A DNA stretch of 64,000 nt from JAUWVG01 sp964633715 (GTDB lineage: Bacteria; Acidobacteriota; Aminicenantia; Aminicenantales; Aminicenantaceae), in NCBI GenBank assembly GCA_964633715.1, contig CAZWHQ010000021.1:1-64000 (forward strand), written 5' to 3'. A program made the translations under genes and the position numbers. Positions within the stretch are counted from its first letter, which is position 1, and the number at the start of each line of letters is the position of its first letter. Below the pieces are notes generated by a model. It saw only the letters and a list, made by a program, of their open reading frames with translations. It was not told the origin of the DNA and searched no databases. This document shows positions 26,587 to 36,657 of this stretch, in pieces.

Positions 26587-28230
26587 ATGAAAAATCTTAA
26601 AATAATGGGAATGACTTTTTTTATTTTGATGTACTTGGCCGGTTTTCTAGGGGCACAGGATGACTGTTCGAGTTTTCTAGTGACAAAAGGAGCCTCGATA
26701 GACGGTTCGGTGATGATCACTTACACTTGCGACGGAGAATTTCTGCCTCATCTGGAATACATCCCTGCCCAGGACCACAAAGCCGATGAAAGGATCGAGA
26801 TTTTAGGCCGAAACGGCCAAGTTCGAGGAAAGATCAAAGAGGTTGCCCACACTTTTGCCGTCGTCGGATTGATGAATGAGCATCAGGTGGCCATCGGAGA
26901 AACGACATTCGGAGGCCGCCGCGAACTGCGGAATCCAGAGGGATTGCTCGATTATTTTTTTTTGATGGAACTCACTCTGCAGAGGGTCAAGACGGCCAGG
27001 GAAGCCGTCAAAACTATGGCCGCGCTGGTCGATGAGTACGGCTACGGGAGCTCCGGAGAATCCTTTTCTATTGCAGACACACAGGAAGCCTGGATAATGG
27101 AAATGATCGGTCCCGGCCCCGGAGGGAAGGGAGCTCATTGGGTCGCTCTCCGTATTCCTGACGGATACATTTGCGCCCATGCAAACATGTCGAGAATAGG
27201 GACGTTTCCTCTGGATGATTCTGAGAACTGCCTTTATTCCAAAGACGTCATCTCTTTTGCCGAACAGAAAGGTTATTATGATTCAAAATCCGGTAAACCT
27301 TTCAGCTTCCGCTATGCCTATGATCCGCCGCAGCCGTCCTCCCTCCGCACCTGCGCCGCCCGGGTCTGGAGTATGTTCCGACGCAGTGCCCCGTCTAAAA
27401 ATCTGAGCCCCGATTTCCAGAGGGGAATTCAAGGAACAGAGCCTTATCCGCTGTGGATCAAGCCCGATAAAAAGCTCTCTTTTTCCGATGCACAAAACAT
27501 CATGCGTGACCACTATGAGGGAACGGATTTCGACATGACCAAAGGTATCGATGCCGGCCCCTTTGGATGTCCCGTGCGCTTTCGTGATCTCACCTGGGAA
27601 GTAGACAATGTCACATACAGTTGGGAACGTCCGATTTCGACTCAACAGACCGCCTTTTCCTTCATTTCCCAATCACGTGAATGGCTTCCGGATTCTATTG
27701 GCGGCGTCTACTGGTATGGATGGGACGATACATACACCACATGTTATGTGCCCCTTTACTGCTGTATACAGGGCATTCCAGAATCTTTCACAAAGGGGAA
27801 CATTCAAAAGTTTTCCTGGGATTCTGCTTGGTGGGTTTTCAATTTTGTAGCCAATTTTGCCAATCTGAGGTATAGCGATATGGTCAAAGATATCCAGAGC
27901 GTGCAAAAGGCACTCGAAGGCCAGATGATTTCTCTTCAGCCCGTTATCGAAAAAACGGCTTTGGAGTTGAATCAGGCGGATCCTGAACTCCTTGTCGAGT
28001 ATTTGACGAACTACTCTGTCATGCAGGGTGAGAATGTGGTTAAACGCTGGATTGAACTCGGTGAGTTCCTGATCACCAAGTACAACGATGGCTACGTCAA
28101 AGATGAAAACGGCCGGGCCCGGGGAAGAGGGTATCCCTCACAATGGCTGGAGACGGTCCTTAAATCAAATCCCCAACAGTTCAAACTGCCAATTTGGGAC
28201 AAAGATAATAAGGACGGCCGACTGCCCTAG
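26587..28230 (+). CDS. secreted C69-family dipeptidase
   Basis: This 547-residue protein has a signal peptide (hydrophobic MGMTFFILMYLAGFLGA) followed at once by the N-terminal-nucleophile motif of C69 peptidases, DDCSSFLVTKGASIDGS, with the likely nucleophile C27 exposed after cleavage. Other family segments are GETTFGGRREL, the acyl-pocket region MEMIGPGPGGKGAHWVA and HANMSRIG. These enzymes (PepD group) cleave dipeptides. The start at 26587 follows AAAGGAGGT by 6 nt. It is monocistronic and fits the peptide-degrading theme of the region. Confidence 0.88.
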   Translation: MKNLKIMGMTFFILMYLAGFLGAQDDCSSFLVTKGASIDGSVMITYTCDGEFLPHLEYIPAQDHKADERIEILGRNGQVRGKIKEVAHTFAVVGLMNEHQVAIGETTFGGRRELRNPEGLLDYFFLMELTLQRVKTAREAVKTMAALVDEYGYGSSGESFSIADTQEAWIMEMIGPGPGGKGAHWVALRIPDGYICAHANMSRIGTFPLDDSENCLYSKDVISFAEQKGYYDSKSGKPFSFRYAYDPPQPSSLRTCAARVWSMFRRSAPSKNLSPDFQRGIQGTEPYPLWIKPDKKLSFSDAQNIMRDHYEGTDFDMTKGIDAGPFGCPVRFRDLTWEVDNVTYSWERPISTQQTAFSFISQSREWLPDSIGGVYWYGWDDTYTTCYVPLYCCIQGIPESFTKGNIQKFSWDSAWWVFNFVANFANLRYSDMVKDIQSVQKALEGQMISLQPVIEKTALELNQADPELLVEYLTNYSVMQGENVVKRWIELGEFLITKYNDGYVKDENGRARGRGYPSQWLETVLKSNPQQFKLPIWDKDNKDGRLP

Positions 28231-28355
28231 CGGATTTCAAATCATCAGCCTATTGTCTCTGCCGCCGCATCGACAGGAATCTAGTCCAGGGACTTTAATG
28301 CCTTGACAACTACAAACGATCCTTCTCCGTCGATCTATCCATGCTTACTTTAGTT

Positions 28356-28374
28356 TTGTTTTAGGCTAAACTAA
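28356..28374. promoter_or_regulatory. DtxR/IdeR-like iron-repressor box
   Basis: TTGTTTTAGGCTAAACTAA matches 15 of 19 positions of the DtxR/IdeR consensus as I know it (TTAGGTTAGGCTAACCTAA). It lies inside overlapping palindromes: TTTAGTTT (28349-28356) with AAACTAAA (28368-28375), and TTTAGGCTAAA. A weak promoter, TTTAGT/TAAACT with 17-nt spacing (28349-28377), would be covered by a bound repressor. It sits 50 nt upstream of the 29-codon ORF. Confidence 0.5.
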
Positions 28375-28423
28375 ACTTATCATCAATTGTAATTTTATTG
28401 AAATTCTGGAGGAGGGATAGATT

Positions 28424-28513
28424 ATGGAATTGCTTTATATTGCAGGTATACTCATGATGGCGGCCATAGCATTAAAGATCGGATTTGTTGTTTATAAAAA
28501 TCTTGATTTATAA
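28424..28513 (+). CDS. 29-residue single-span membrane peptide
   Basis: A strong ribosome site (GGAGGAGGG, ending 8 nt before the ATG) precedes a 29-codon frame that encodes one hydrophobic helix (MELLYIAGILMMAAIAL) followed by KIGFVVYKNLDL. There are no cysteines. It ends 8 nt before the convergent tex stop. An iron-repressor-like box lies upstream, so it may be an iron-regulated small membrane protein. No family is recognised. The ribosome site, hydrophobic profile and own promoter region support it as a real gene; length alone does not. Confidence 0.65.
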   Translation: MELLYIAGILMMAAIALKIGFVVYKNLDL

Positions 28514-28521
28514 TTCCCTAA

Positions 28522-30672
28522 TTATGAGTTATGACGCATGGAGAGGGCGATGCGTTTGAGATCCAAATCGACGGACAAAACTTTAACTTTAACGATTTGC
28601 CCGACTTTGGCTTCTTCATTGGGATCGCGGACAAATCGATCGGCCATCTCAGAGATGTGGACCAGTCCATCCTGGTGGACGCCGATATCCACAAACGCCC
28701 CAAAATTGGTGACATTGGTCACAACTCCTTCCAAGACCATTCCAGACTCAAGATCGCCAATATCCTGAATCTCCTCGGAAAATGAGGCATACTGGAAAGA
28801 TTGTCTCGGGTCGCGGCCCGGCTTTTCCAGCTCGCACAGAATGTCCTCGATAGTTGGCAGTCCCACATCATTTGAGATGAAGAGATTTTTATCGATGGCT
28901 TGAACTAGGGAGACATTTCCTATGAGTTTTTCCAAAGTTGTATTTAAAGCTTTGGCCATGTTTTCCACAAGAGAATAGCGTTCAGGATGGACGGCCGAGT
29001 TGTCGAGAGGATTGTTCCCTGTTGGGATGCGGAGAAAACCAGCCGACTGCTCATATGTCTTACTGCCTATTCCGATCACTTTTTTTAGATCTTTCCGGGA
29101 TTCAAAAGAACCGATGCTGTTCCTGTGATTGACGATGTTCCTGGCTAATGTACGGTTGAGACCCGAGACATACTTGAGAAGTTCTTCTGATGCTAGATTC
29201 AGATCCACACCAACCATGTTCACACAGCTTTCGACCACTTCATCCAGCGAAATTTTAAGCTTCTTTTGATCGACGTCATGCTGGTATTGTCCCACACCGA
29301 TGGATTTAGGATCGATTTTAACCAGCTCGGAAAGGGGATCTTGCAGCCTGCGTCCTATGGAAATAGCTCCACGTACGGTCACATCCAAATCTGGAAATTC
29401 TTGGATGGCAATCTTGGAAGCGCTGTAGACACTCGCTCCGGATTCACTGACAATGAGGCATATGGGACGGGATTCTGATGGGTATTCTTTCAGAATTTCC
29501 CGAATGAAGGTTTCTGTTTCACGGCTGGCTGTGCCGTTGCCGATGGCGATAAGGGCGACATGATGCCGGGTGAGCATCTCCAGGACGATCCGTTTGGCCT
29601 TGTCCTTTTCTTTTTGAGGTTTATGGGGAAAGATTGCTTCGTATTCAAGGAATTTTCCTGTTTTGTCAAGGGCTGCAAGTTTACATCCTGTCCTGAATCC
29701 AGGATCAATCCCCAGCACGGATTTATGTCCGGCCGGTGGAGCCAGGATGAGTTCTCTTAAATTTTCTCCAAACACCCTGATGGCCTCTTCATCGGCTCGA
29801 ATCTTTGTGTCTTTTCGCACCTCAGTTTCAGTCGAAGGCAGGAGAAGCCGCGTGCAGCTGTCGGCGGCTGTTTGTTTCAGGAGTTTTGCCGCTGCGCTCC
29901 GGGGATATTTGACAAGATGGGTTTCGAGATAGGTGAGGACTTTTTCTTCAGGAATCTCTAGACTAAGCTGAAGAACGTTCTCCTTTTCTCCACGAAACAG
30001 CCCGAGAATTCTGTGTGAAGGGATGGTTTTTGCTAGTTCGCGGTAGTCGTAATACATCTGGAATTTAGTTTTGGAATCCCTGAATTTCTTCCGGACTTTA
30101 GAAGAAAACGCTCCTTTATTTATTGCCAGCTCGCGAAGCCATCTCCGGATGTCAGAATCATTTGCCAGGTCTTCAGCAAGAATGTCACAAGCGCCCAAAA
30201 TTATTTTTTCTGTGCTATCGAATCCTTTTTCCTCATTGATGTATGAGCTGGCAAAAAGCTCGATGTCGGCCGCCGTATCTGATAGATTGAGCAGCCACAA
30301 CGCGAGTGGTTCCAGCCCTGCATCACGCGCTTTGCTGGCACGGGTAGCACGTTTGGGCTTGTAGGGAAGATACAAATCTTCCAGTTCTGTCTTATTCGTG
30401 ACTTTGTTGATTTTTATTTCCAGTTCAGCCGTGAGTTTTCCCTGTGCCTTGATAGTGTCGAGGATGGTCTCCCGGCGGCCTTCCAGGTCCCTGAAATAAG
30501 CTGCACGGTGGAAGATGTTCCGGATTTGAGTCTCATCCAGATTTCCTGTATGTTCTTTCCTGTACCGGGCTATAAAGGGAACGGTTGCTCCTTCATCCAG
30601 GAGTTTGACCGTGTTTGTGATTTGTTCAATACTCAGCGCGCTTTCTTTTGACAGCAAATTCAGCATATCCAT
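28522..30672 (-). CDS. tex: Tex-family S1 RNA-binding transcription accessory protein
   Basis: This 716-residue protein has the full Tex layout: an N-terminal helix-turn-helix region with the signature DEGATVPFIARYRKEHTG, a YqgF-type RNase H-like domain (GIDPGFRTGCKLA, near residue 325), helix-hairpin-helix repeats (VSGLNRTLARNIV, GIGSKTYEQSAGFL) and a C-terminal S1 domain (GMVLEGVVTNVTNFGAFVDIG). Tex binds nucleic acid and acts in transcription and RNA quality control. The start at 30672 is chosen because AAGGA lies 7 nt upstream and the protein then has the usual length. It is monocistronic. Confidence 0.95.
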   Translation of the reverse strand: MDMLNLLSKESALSIEQITNTVKLLDEGATVPFIARYRKEHTGNLDETQIRNIFHRAAYFRDLEGRRETILDTIKAQGKLTAELEIKINKVTNKTELEDLYLPYKPKRATRASKARDAGLEPLALWLLNLSDTAADIELFASSYINEEKGFDSTEKIILGACDILAEDLANDSDIRRWLRELAINKGAFSSKVRKKFRDSKTKFQMYYDYRELAKTIPSHRILGLFRGEKENVLQLSLEIPEEKVLTYLETHLVKYPRSAAAKLLKQTAADSCTRLLLPSTETEVRKDTKIRADEEAIRVFGENLRELILAPPAGHKSVLGIDPGFRTGCKLAALDKTGKFLEYEAIFPHKPQKEKDKAKRIVLEMLTRHHVALIAIGNGTASRETETFIREILKEYPSESRPICLIVSESGASVYSASKIAIQEFPDLDVTVRGAISIGRRLQDPLSELVKIDPKSIGVGQYQHDVDQKKLKISLDEVVESCVNMVGVDLNLASEELLKYVSGLNRTLARNIVNHRNSIGSFESRKDLKKVIGIGSKTYEQSAGFLRIPTGNNPLDNSAVHPERYSLVENMAKALNTTLEKLIGNVSLVQAIDKNLFISNDVGLPTIEDILCELEKPGRDPRQSFQYASFSEEIQDIGDLESGMVLEGVVTNVTNFGAFVDIGVHQDGLVHISEMADRFVRDPNEEAKVGQIVKVKVLSVDLDLKRIALSMRHNS

Positions 30673-30811
30673 GGGAATATCCTTTTCCTTAAGTATTCTG
30701 CAGTATACAGGAGCTGTCTTTTTTTTCAATGGTCACGGTTCTAACCGATTAGAAATTATTTACACAAAAATTTTTTTTCTATAAGCTGATTATTTGCGGG
30801 AGAGAAATTTA

Positions 30812-32524
30812 ATGCTCAAATTGAAAAAAATAAAAAAATCGTTTCTGGTTTTTGGAGTTTTGGCCGTATTGATTGGAATTGTTCAGCTGACCTGCAAAAA
30901 TCGATCCCTTGCCGATCTTGTTCTCCGCGGCGGGAAAGTAGTCACGGTTGATGAAAATTTTTCCATACAGGAAGCCGTCGTGGTCAGAGATGATCGTATT
31001 ATTTTTGTAGGGAGTCTAAAGAAAGCCGAATCTTTTATAGGGCCCGATACAGAGATACTGGATCTTGATGGGACCCTTGTCTTGCCCGGCCTCATTGATG
31101 CCCATGCACACCTCTACAGTCTGGGACAAGAGCTCACAAGATTGAATGTCACCGGAACGAAGAGCTATGCGGAGATTATCGAAAAAGTTGCTGAAAAAGT
31201 GAAGACTGTCCAGCCTGGCGAATGGATAGTGGGGGGGCGTTGGGATCAGAATGACTGGGAGGATAAGAATTTTCCAGTGCATGATCCGCTGAGTGCCGTA
31301 TCTCCGGAAAATCCCGTTTATCTCAGGCGAGTCGACGGAAATTCTGCATTTGCCAACGCAAAGGCATTGGAACTTGCCGGAATCAGCAGAGAAACTCCCG
31401 ATCCTTTTGGTGGAGTGATTCATCGGAAGAAAAACGGAGAACCATCAGGAGTTCTTATCAACAGGGCCATGAATCAAGTTGCAGATCAGATTCCTAAAGA
31501 TACGGAAGAACAATATCGGGAAAGGATTCTCAAAGCGGTGAGAAGCTGTTTATCTGTAGGATTAACAGGAGTTCATGAGGCTGGGATTTCGCCCAAAGAG
31601 ATAACCTTCTATAAAAGCCTTATTGACGAAAATCTGCTCGGGCTGCGGGTATATGCCATGCTGGGTGAACAGGAGAATCCTGTGTTGGAAGGAGATTTGG
31701 CAGCCTATTTTCGAGAAAATAGAATCGAGCAGTACGGGAACCATTTCCTGTCGGTCAGGAGTGTTAAGCTGTTCTTTGATGGAGCCCTCGGATCACGTGG
31801 AGCTGCTTTTTTTGAACCCTATTCGGATGATCCTGAAAATATCGGTTTGCTGCGGATAACGCCGGACTACATTTTCCGTGTTGCCAAAGCTGCTCTTGAA
31901 ACGGATATGGGCGTTAATACCCACTGCATAGGTATTCGTGGCAATCGCTTGTGTTTAGATGCTTACGAGAGGGCGCTTAAAGAAAATCCCAAGGAGGATC
32001 ACCGTTTCAGGATTGAACACGCACAGATTGTCCGGCCTCAGGATATTCGAAAATTTGTCGACCTCGGTGTTATCCCGGCTATGCAGCCCACACACTGCAC
32101 ATCCGACATGTATTTTGTGGAGGAGAGGATCGGTCCAAGTCGCGCGAAAGGGGCCTATGCCTGGCGTGATTTTCTGAATGCCGGCCTCCGTATTCCTTGC
32201 GGATCAGATTTTCCGGTAGAATCCGTCAATCCTTTGTACGGGATTTATGCAGCGGTCACGCGCCAGGATCCTTCAGGATGGCCGGAAGGAGGCTGGTTCC
32301 CAGATCAGGTCATGACCATTGAGGAAGCGATTCGAGGTTATACGATCTGGGCCGCCTACGGAGCCTTTAATGAAAACATTTTAGGCTCTATAGAAGTCGG
32401 AAAATTGGCTGATTTTACGGTTTTGGACAAAGATATTCTTGAGTTAGAGCCTAAAGAAATATTAGAAACAAAGGTCGTCTTCACCATTGTTAGCGGAAAG
32501 GTAGCATATAAAGATGCGTGTTGA
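30812..32524 (+). CDS. YtcJ-like amidohydrolase, probably a lipoprotein
   Basis: This 570-residue metal-dependent hydrolase belongs to the amidohydrolase-3 (YtcJ) group. It has an N-terminal hydrophobic segment ending VQLTCKN, a plausible lipobox with cysteine as the mature first residue. The HxH metal motif is in LIDAHAHLYSLG, and later segments include FFDGALGSRGAAFF, NTHCIGIRGN, RIEHAQIVRP and CGSDFPVE. The ATG at 30812 follows GGGAG; an in-frame TTG lies 18 nt upstream. It is divergent from tex. The substrate is unknown (an imide, amide or ester of a small molecule). Confidence 0.85.
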   Translation: MLKLKKIKKSFLVFGVLAVLIGIVQLTCKNRSLADLVLRGGKVVTVDENFSIQEAVVVRDDRIIFVGSLKKAESFIGPDTEILDLDGTLVLPGLIDAHAHLYSLGQELTRLNVTGTKSYAEIIEKVAEKVKTVQPGEWIVGGRWDQNDWEDKNFPVHDPLSAVSPENPVYLRRVDGNSAFANAKALELAGISRETPDPFGGVIHRKKNGEPSGVLINRAMNQVADQIPKDTEEQYRERILKAVRSCLSVGLTGVHEAGISPKEITFYKSLIDENLLGLRVYAMLGEQENPVLEGDLAAYFRENRIEQYGNHFLSVRSVKLFFDGALGSRGAAFFEPYSDDPENIGLLRITPDYIFRVAKAALETDMGVNTHCIGIRGNRLCLDAYERALKENPKEDHRFRIEHAQIVRPQDIRKFVDLGVIPAMQPTHCTSDMYFVEERIGPSRAKGAYAWRDFLNAGLRIPCGSDFPVESVNPLYGIYAAVTRQDPSGWPEGGWFPDQVMTIEEAIRGYTIWAAYGAFNENILGSIEVGKLADFTVLDKDILELEPKEILETKVVFTIVSGKVAYKDAC

Positions 32525-32583
32525 CTTATTGTGTCTCTGCCTCTAAAATTAAAGAAAACATAGAGTTTTAATAGGAAAAATCA

Positions 32584-34437
32584 TTGGTGTTGCGGAAGTC
32601 GATTTATATCCCCATCGTTTTCTGTGCTGGATTGTTGGTCGCAGGGATAGCACTCTCAGGAAAGCCTCAGATTAGGAATCGAACTTTACGTCAGCCCTTA
32701 TCCGCGGAAGAACGACACCGTTCGGTCCCAGATAGAATTCTCGTTAAATTTAAAAAACTGGAAAATATCCACACGTTGGAGTCAATGAAAACCTCCATTG
32801 AATCCTTATCCGGAATTCAGGAAATCCAAAAGTTCACTCTCATTGATGTCTCCGTCTACCGCACGTATTGGGATAAGGAGCAAACGCTTATCGAGCTCAA
32901 TGCGAATCCCTATGTGGACTATGCTGAACCCGACTATTACAGGTATGCGAAAACAACTTTTCCCAATGACTCCAGGTTTTCAGACCTATGGGGTTTGCAT
33001 AACACGGGTTTGTCCAATGGTACCCTTGATGCCGATATCGACGCCCCCGAAGCATGGGATTTGACCACAGGCCGGGAAGATGTTGTTGTCGCGGTGATGG
33101 ATTCGGGTGTCGACTATAATCACAGGGACCTCAAGGACAACATGTGGAAAAATCCCGGGGAAATCCCTGGGAATGGGATCGATGATGACGCAAATGGATA
33201 CGTCGACGACTACCACGGCATTGACGCTACCAATAACAGCGGGGATCCCATGGATGATGACGGTCACGGCACTCATGTTTCAGGGACCATCGCCGCTGTT
33301 GGAAATAACGGGATCGGAGTGACTGGAGTCTGCTGGAACTGCAAAATCATGGCGCTGAGGTTTTTGTCAAGCGATGGAGGATCGATCTCGGATGAGATCG
33401 AATGTATCCAATATGCGGTTAATCAGGGTGTTAAAATCATCAGCGGCAGTTTCGGGGAATATGATTTTTCACAGTCAGAAAAAAATGCCATCGATGCGGC
33501 CGGAGATTCAGGAGTTCTCTTCATGTTTGCAGTTGGAAATGATGGAGAAAACAACGAGACCAAACCCCACTATCCCTCTTCCAACGATTCTGAAAATATC
33601 ATTGCTGTGGGTGTGTCCGACCGAAATGATCAGCTGGTTTCCTGGTCGGATTATGGGATCACAACAGTGGATATCGCTGCGCCTGGGGATGAGATTCTGA
33701 GCACGGTGCTGAGAAACGGTTATCAGGTGGAAAGCGGGTCGTCTATGGCTGCACCTCATGTTGCGGGCCTGGCAGCTCTGCTTAAATCCTACAATCCGAA
33801 TCTCACTTGGCTGGACATTAAAAACCGCATCCTCGACAATGGAGACAAGATCCCTACAGCCGATGGCAAAATTTTAACCGGGAGCCGCATCAATGCCTAC
33901 AAAGCCCTCATGGGGGAGAGTGGGATTGTTCTTTCCCTTCAAACAGGAATGGGAGGAACGACCTCTCCTTCACCCGGCATATACGAGTACGAAGAGAATG
34001 AAAGCGTCACCATTTTGGCCATCCCAAATCCTGATTTTGAATTTTCCCATTGGACAGGTAACATATCCCCCGGTCAGGCGGCAGACAATCCTCTGATTCT
34101 TCAGATGGATTCCAGCAGGACCGCTAAGGCAAACTATCAATCGCTTATCTATGCCCCGCTTCAATTTAAAGGGCAAAGGGTAGAGAACCGTTCCCTGTCT
34201 CAGAGGGAATCTATTATTGTTTTGAACTGGCAGCCTCATCCCGATAATTCCAATATAGAGTCCTACCGTATATATGAGATATCCGGTCCGGGTTGGTTCA
34301 AATTGGCTGAGGTGGATGCTTCAGTTTTTGCGTACCTGCATAGGCATGTCGAAATGAACCGGACCTACTATTATGCCCTTGTTCCTGTGAATGAAAAGGG
34401 CAGTGGGGGGTCTCCTGCTTATGCGACTGTAAATTAG
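32584..34437 (+). CDS. secreted subtilisin-like serine protease (S8)
   Basis: This 617-residue exported protease has a signal/anchor segment (IYIPIVFCAGLLVAGIAL), an inhibitor-type propeptide (about 45-120; VPDRILVKFK), and a catalytic domain with triad D173 (VMDSGVDYNH), H228 (DGHGTHVSG) and S387 (GSSMAAPHVAG), plus the oxyanion N319. The tail carries an InlB-type bacterial repeat (about 450-525; FSHWTGNISPGQA) and a fibronectin-type-III-like domain to the end. The start codon is TTG or the next GTG; AGGA lies about 7 nt upstream. It should digest proteins outside the cell, supplying the peptidases encoded nearby. Confidence 0.92.
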   Translation: MVLRKSIYIPIVFCAGLLVAGIALSGKPQIRNRTLRQPLSAEERHRSVPDRILVKFKKLENIHTLESMKTSIESLSGIQEIQKFTLIDVSVYRTYWDKEQTLIELNANPYVDYAEPDYYRYAKTTFPNDSRFSDLWGLHNTGLSNGTLDADIDAPEAWDLTTGREDVVVAVMDSGVDYNHRDLKDNMWKNPGEIPGNGIDDDANGYVDDYHGIDATNNSGDPMDDDGHGTHVSGTIAAVGNNGIGVTGVCWNCKIMALRFLSSDGGSISDEIECIQYAVNQGVKIISGSFGEYDFSQSEKNAIDAAGDSGVLFMFAVGNDGENNETKPHYPSSNDSENIIAVGVSDRNDQLVSWSDYGITTVDIAAPGDEILSTVLRNGYQVESGSSMAAPHVAGLAALLKSYNPNLTWLDIKNRILDNGDKIPTADGKILTGSRINAYKALMGESGIVLSLQTGMGGTTSPSPGIYEYEENESVTILAIPNPDFEFSHWTGNISPGQAADNPLILQMDSSRTAKANYQSLIYAPLQFKGQRVENRSLSQRESIIVLNWQPHPDNSNIESYRIYEISGPGWFKLAEVDASVFAYLHRHVEMNRTYYYALVPVNEKGSGGSPAYATVN

Positions 34438-34454
34438 AAGAAACAGATCTAGAT

Positions 34455-36608
34455 TTAAAAACCCAGTTCTTCAATAATATGTGAGGCACCTGAAAATTTG
34501 TCCGCGATGAACAGCACGAAGCGGATATCCACACTGATTGTCCTCTGCAGTTCTGGCACAATGAAGTAATCGCTGATGACACTCTCATACGTCATGTCGA
34601 AAATGATACCGGTCTGTTCACCCTCGGCATTGATAGTGGGAGAGCCTGAGTTTCCTCCAGTGACACTGGTTGTGTTCAGAAAACATGCTGGAATGTCCCG
34701 AAGATTTTGATCTTCATATTTTCCGAAATCTCTACGGTTGTAGAGTTCTTTGAGTTTTTCCGGCACAAAAAAGGGAAACTCACCTGTCTCTTTTTCAAGG
34801 ACTCCGGATAGGGTTGTTTGAGGCAAATAATATACGGCATCCCTGGGCTGGTAACCTTTTATAAATCCGTACGTGAATCGGATGGTGGAGTTGGCGTCAG
34901 GAGCGAGATGTCCTTCGTTCTTCTTCAACAGGGCTTCAAGATAGGTTTTCTTTAATATCTGGTGCTCCTGCCCGAGTGCTTTACTGTCTTCTCTGAGGAT
35001 TTTCATTTCTTTTTCCAGTTCAGAGGCCAGTTGGATCATAGGATCATTGAGAGCTCTAAGCTGATTGGGATTCAAATCGATCAGCTCTAGTCTTCTGTTC
35101 ACATCGGCCAGCGCGGTGCCTGCGTACAGCGAATCCACATAGGCATCGATATCCCCCTCAGATTTTTTAGCAAAAACATCTTTTAAAGCCTCGGGAATCT
35201 GATCTTGTGGAACATCGAGAAATTTTTTTAATCGAAATTTGAAGAAGGTCTTGTCCGTGTCTAGGTCATACCCTCTTTCCGCGAGCTGAATGCGCTGTTT
35301 GATGTAGGGAAAGTCGCGTTCCTGGTAGGACGCCTCTCTTTCCATATCCGGTTTCTGTCTTTCTTCAGACGTCCTGTAGATGCTGTATCCCTGGGAGAGC
35401 AGTGTTGATCCAAAATAGGAACTTATCAGTTGGTTGAGCAAGTCTGTTTTTTGGATGTGATGGCTGTATTTGTTCATAAATGTCTCGATGTCACGGAGGG
35501 ATAAGCTGTACTTTTTCTGATTTTCTTCATCCTTGCCAGCCCAAACCAGGAAATCTTTTTCAAACTGCTTCTTTTTTTCTAAAAGTGAAATCTTTTCTAT
35601 GCCTTCGATTTTCCCCTGGTAATTCTTTAAAGAATTATTCAGGCTTTTAATTTTACTGGCATACTTGATCTGAATGTCGCGGCTGTTTTCCCCGGCATTT
35701 TCCAGGTAAGAAATGATTTCAGCATAACGTGTCACCCTGTTTTTCATATCGGTGATATCGGCATCCAATTCGGACAGAGTATAGTTCCTGTACGTTCTGC
35801 CCGGGTATCCCATGACAAAGGAAAAATCTCCTTCCTTGAACCCTTCTAAAGATATCTTTAGTATGGATTTGGGTTTATAGGGGATATTGTCTTTATGGAA
35901 ATCCACACCTTCATTCTCTTTTGACACATAGGCTCTTATGAAGGAAAAATCACATGTGTGACGGGGCCACATCCAGTTGTCGATATCACCTCCAAAATTT
36001 CCCAAGTCTGAAGGTGGAGCGTAGACAAGACGGATGTCTTTGATTCTTTTAAATTTGAAGAGATAGTACTTGTTTCCGCTGTACATGGATGCCAGGGTGG
36101 CGCGGATGTCCTTTCCCTCTTCTTCAGCCTCGGCAACGAGCTGTTTTCTGATTTTGTCCAAAGTTTTATATCTCTGAAGGAATGACAATCCTGGTTTCAG
36201 CTGAGCTGTGACTAGGTCCGTTACATCATTGTATCCCAGGAGGACATCGGCTATGTAGCCACTTGCTGGAATTTCCTCTCCCTTGGTCCAGGCAATAAAA
36301 CCGTTCTTAATATAATCGTTTTCTTCTGAAGAGGCACGCTGGAGTGCGCCAAAAGCCACATGATGATTGGTCAAAATCAACCCCTGGGAGGTCACGAATT
36401 CACCTGTCCCGCCGCCAAGGGAGACAATCGCGCTCATTAGACCGGTCCCATCTTTTTTATAGAGATCTTCAGGATCCATCTTGAGACCGAGGGCTTTCAG
36501 ATTGAGGTCTTTCATCTGGTGGGGCATCCACATGCCGTCTTCGCCCAAAGAATAAAAACTCACCCCAAAAAAAATCAATAAAATGATTAAAATATTCTTA
36601 GATTTCAT
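34455..36608 (-). CDS. S46-family dipeptidyl-peptidase (DPP7/DPP11 type)
   Basis: This 717-residue exported exopeptidase removes N-terminal dipeptides. It has a signal peptide (ILIILLIFFGVSFYSLG) and then the family-specific GMWMPHQ at the mature N terminus. The chymotrypsin-fold triad segments are ILTNHHVAFGALQ (His 82/83), DIDNWMWPRHTCDFSF (Asp) and TGGNSGSPTINAEGEQTG (Ser). A helical domain covers the active site (about 260-560). DPP7 and DPP11 differ in a pocket residue that I cannot place with confidence, so specificity is open. S46 enzymes are typical of asaccharolytic, peptide-using anaerobes. Confidence 0.93.
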   Translation of the reverse strand: MKSKNILIILLIFFGVSFYSLGEDGMWMPHQMKDLNLKALGLKMDPEDLYKKDGTGLMSAIVSLGGGTGEFVTSQGLILTNHHVAFGALQRASSEENDYIKNGFIAWTKGEEIPASGYIADVLLGYNDVTDLVTAQLKPGLSFLQRYKTLDKIRKQLVAEAEEEGKDIRATLASMYSGNKYYLFKFKRIKDIRLVYAPPSDLGNFGGDIDNWMWPRHTCDFSFIRAYVSKENEGVDFHKDNIPYKPKSILKISLEGFKEGDFSFVMGYPGRTYRNYTLSELDADITDMKNRVTRYAEIISYLENAGENSRDIQIKYASKIKSLNNSLKNYQGKIEGIEKISLLEKKKQFEKDFLVWAGKDEENQKKYSLSLRDIETFMNKYSHHIQKTDLLNQLISSYFGSTLLSQGYSIYRTSEERQKPDMEREASYQERDFPYIKQRIQLAERGYDLDTDKTFFKFRLKKFLDVPQDQIPEALKDVFAKKSEGDIDAYVDSLYAGTALADVNRRLELIDLNPNQLRALNDPMIQLASELEKEMKILREDSKALGQEHQILKKTYLEALLKKNEGHLAPDANSTIRFTYGFIKGYQPRDAVYYLPQTTLSGVLEKETGEFPFFVPEKLKELYNRRDFGKYEDQNLRDIPACFLNTTSVTGGNSGSPTINAEGEQTGIIFDMTYESVISDYFIVPELQRTISVDIRFVLFIADKFSGASHIIEELGF

Positions 36609-36657
36609 GACTTCTTTTCTCCTTTTAAGATGAAATCATATTAACATGAATTTCCGG

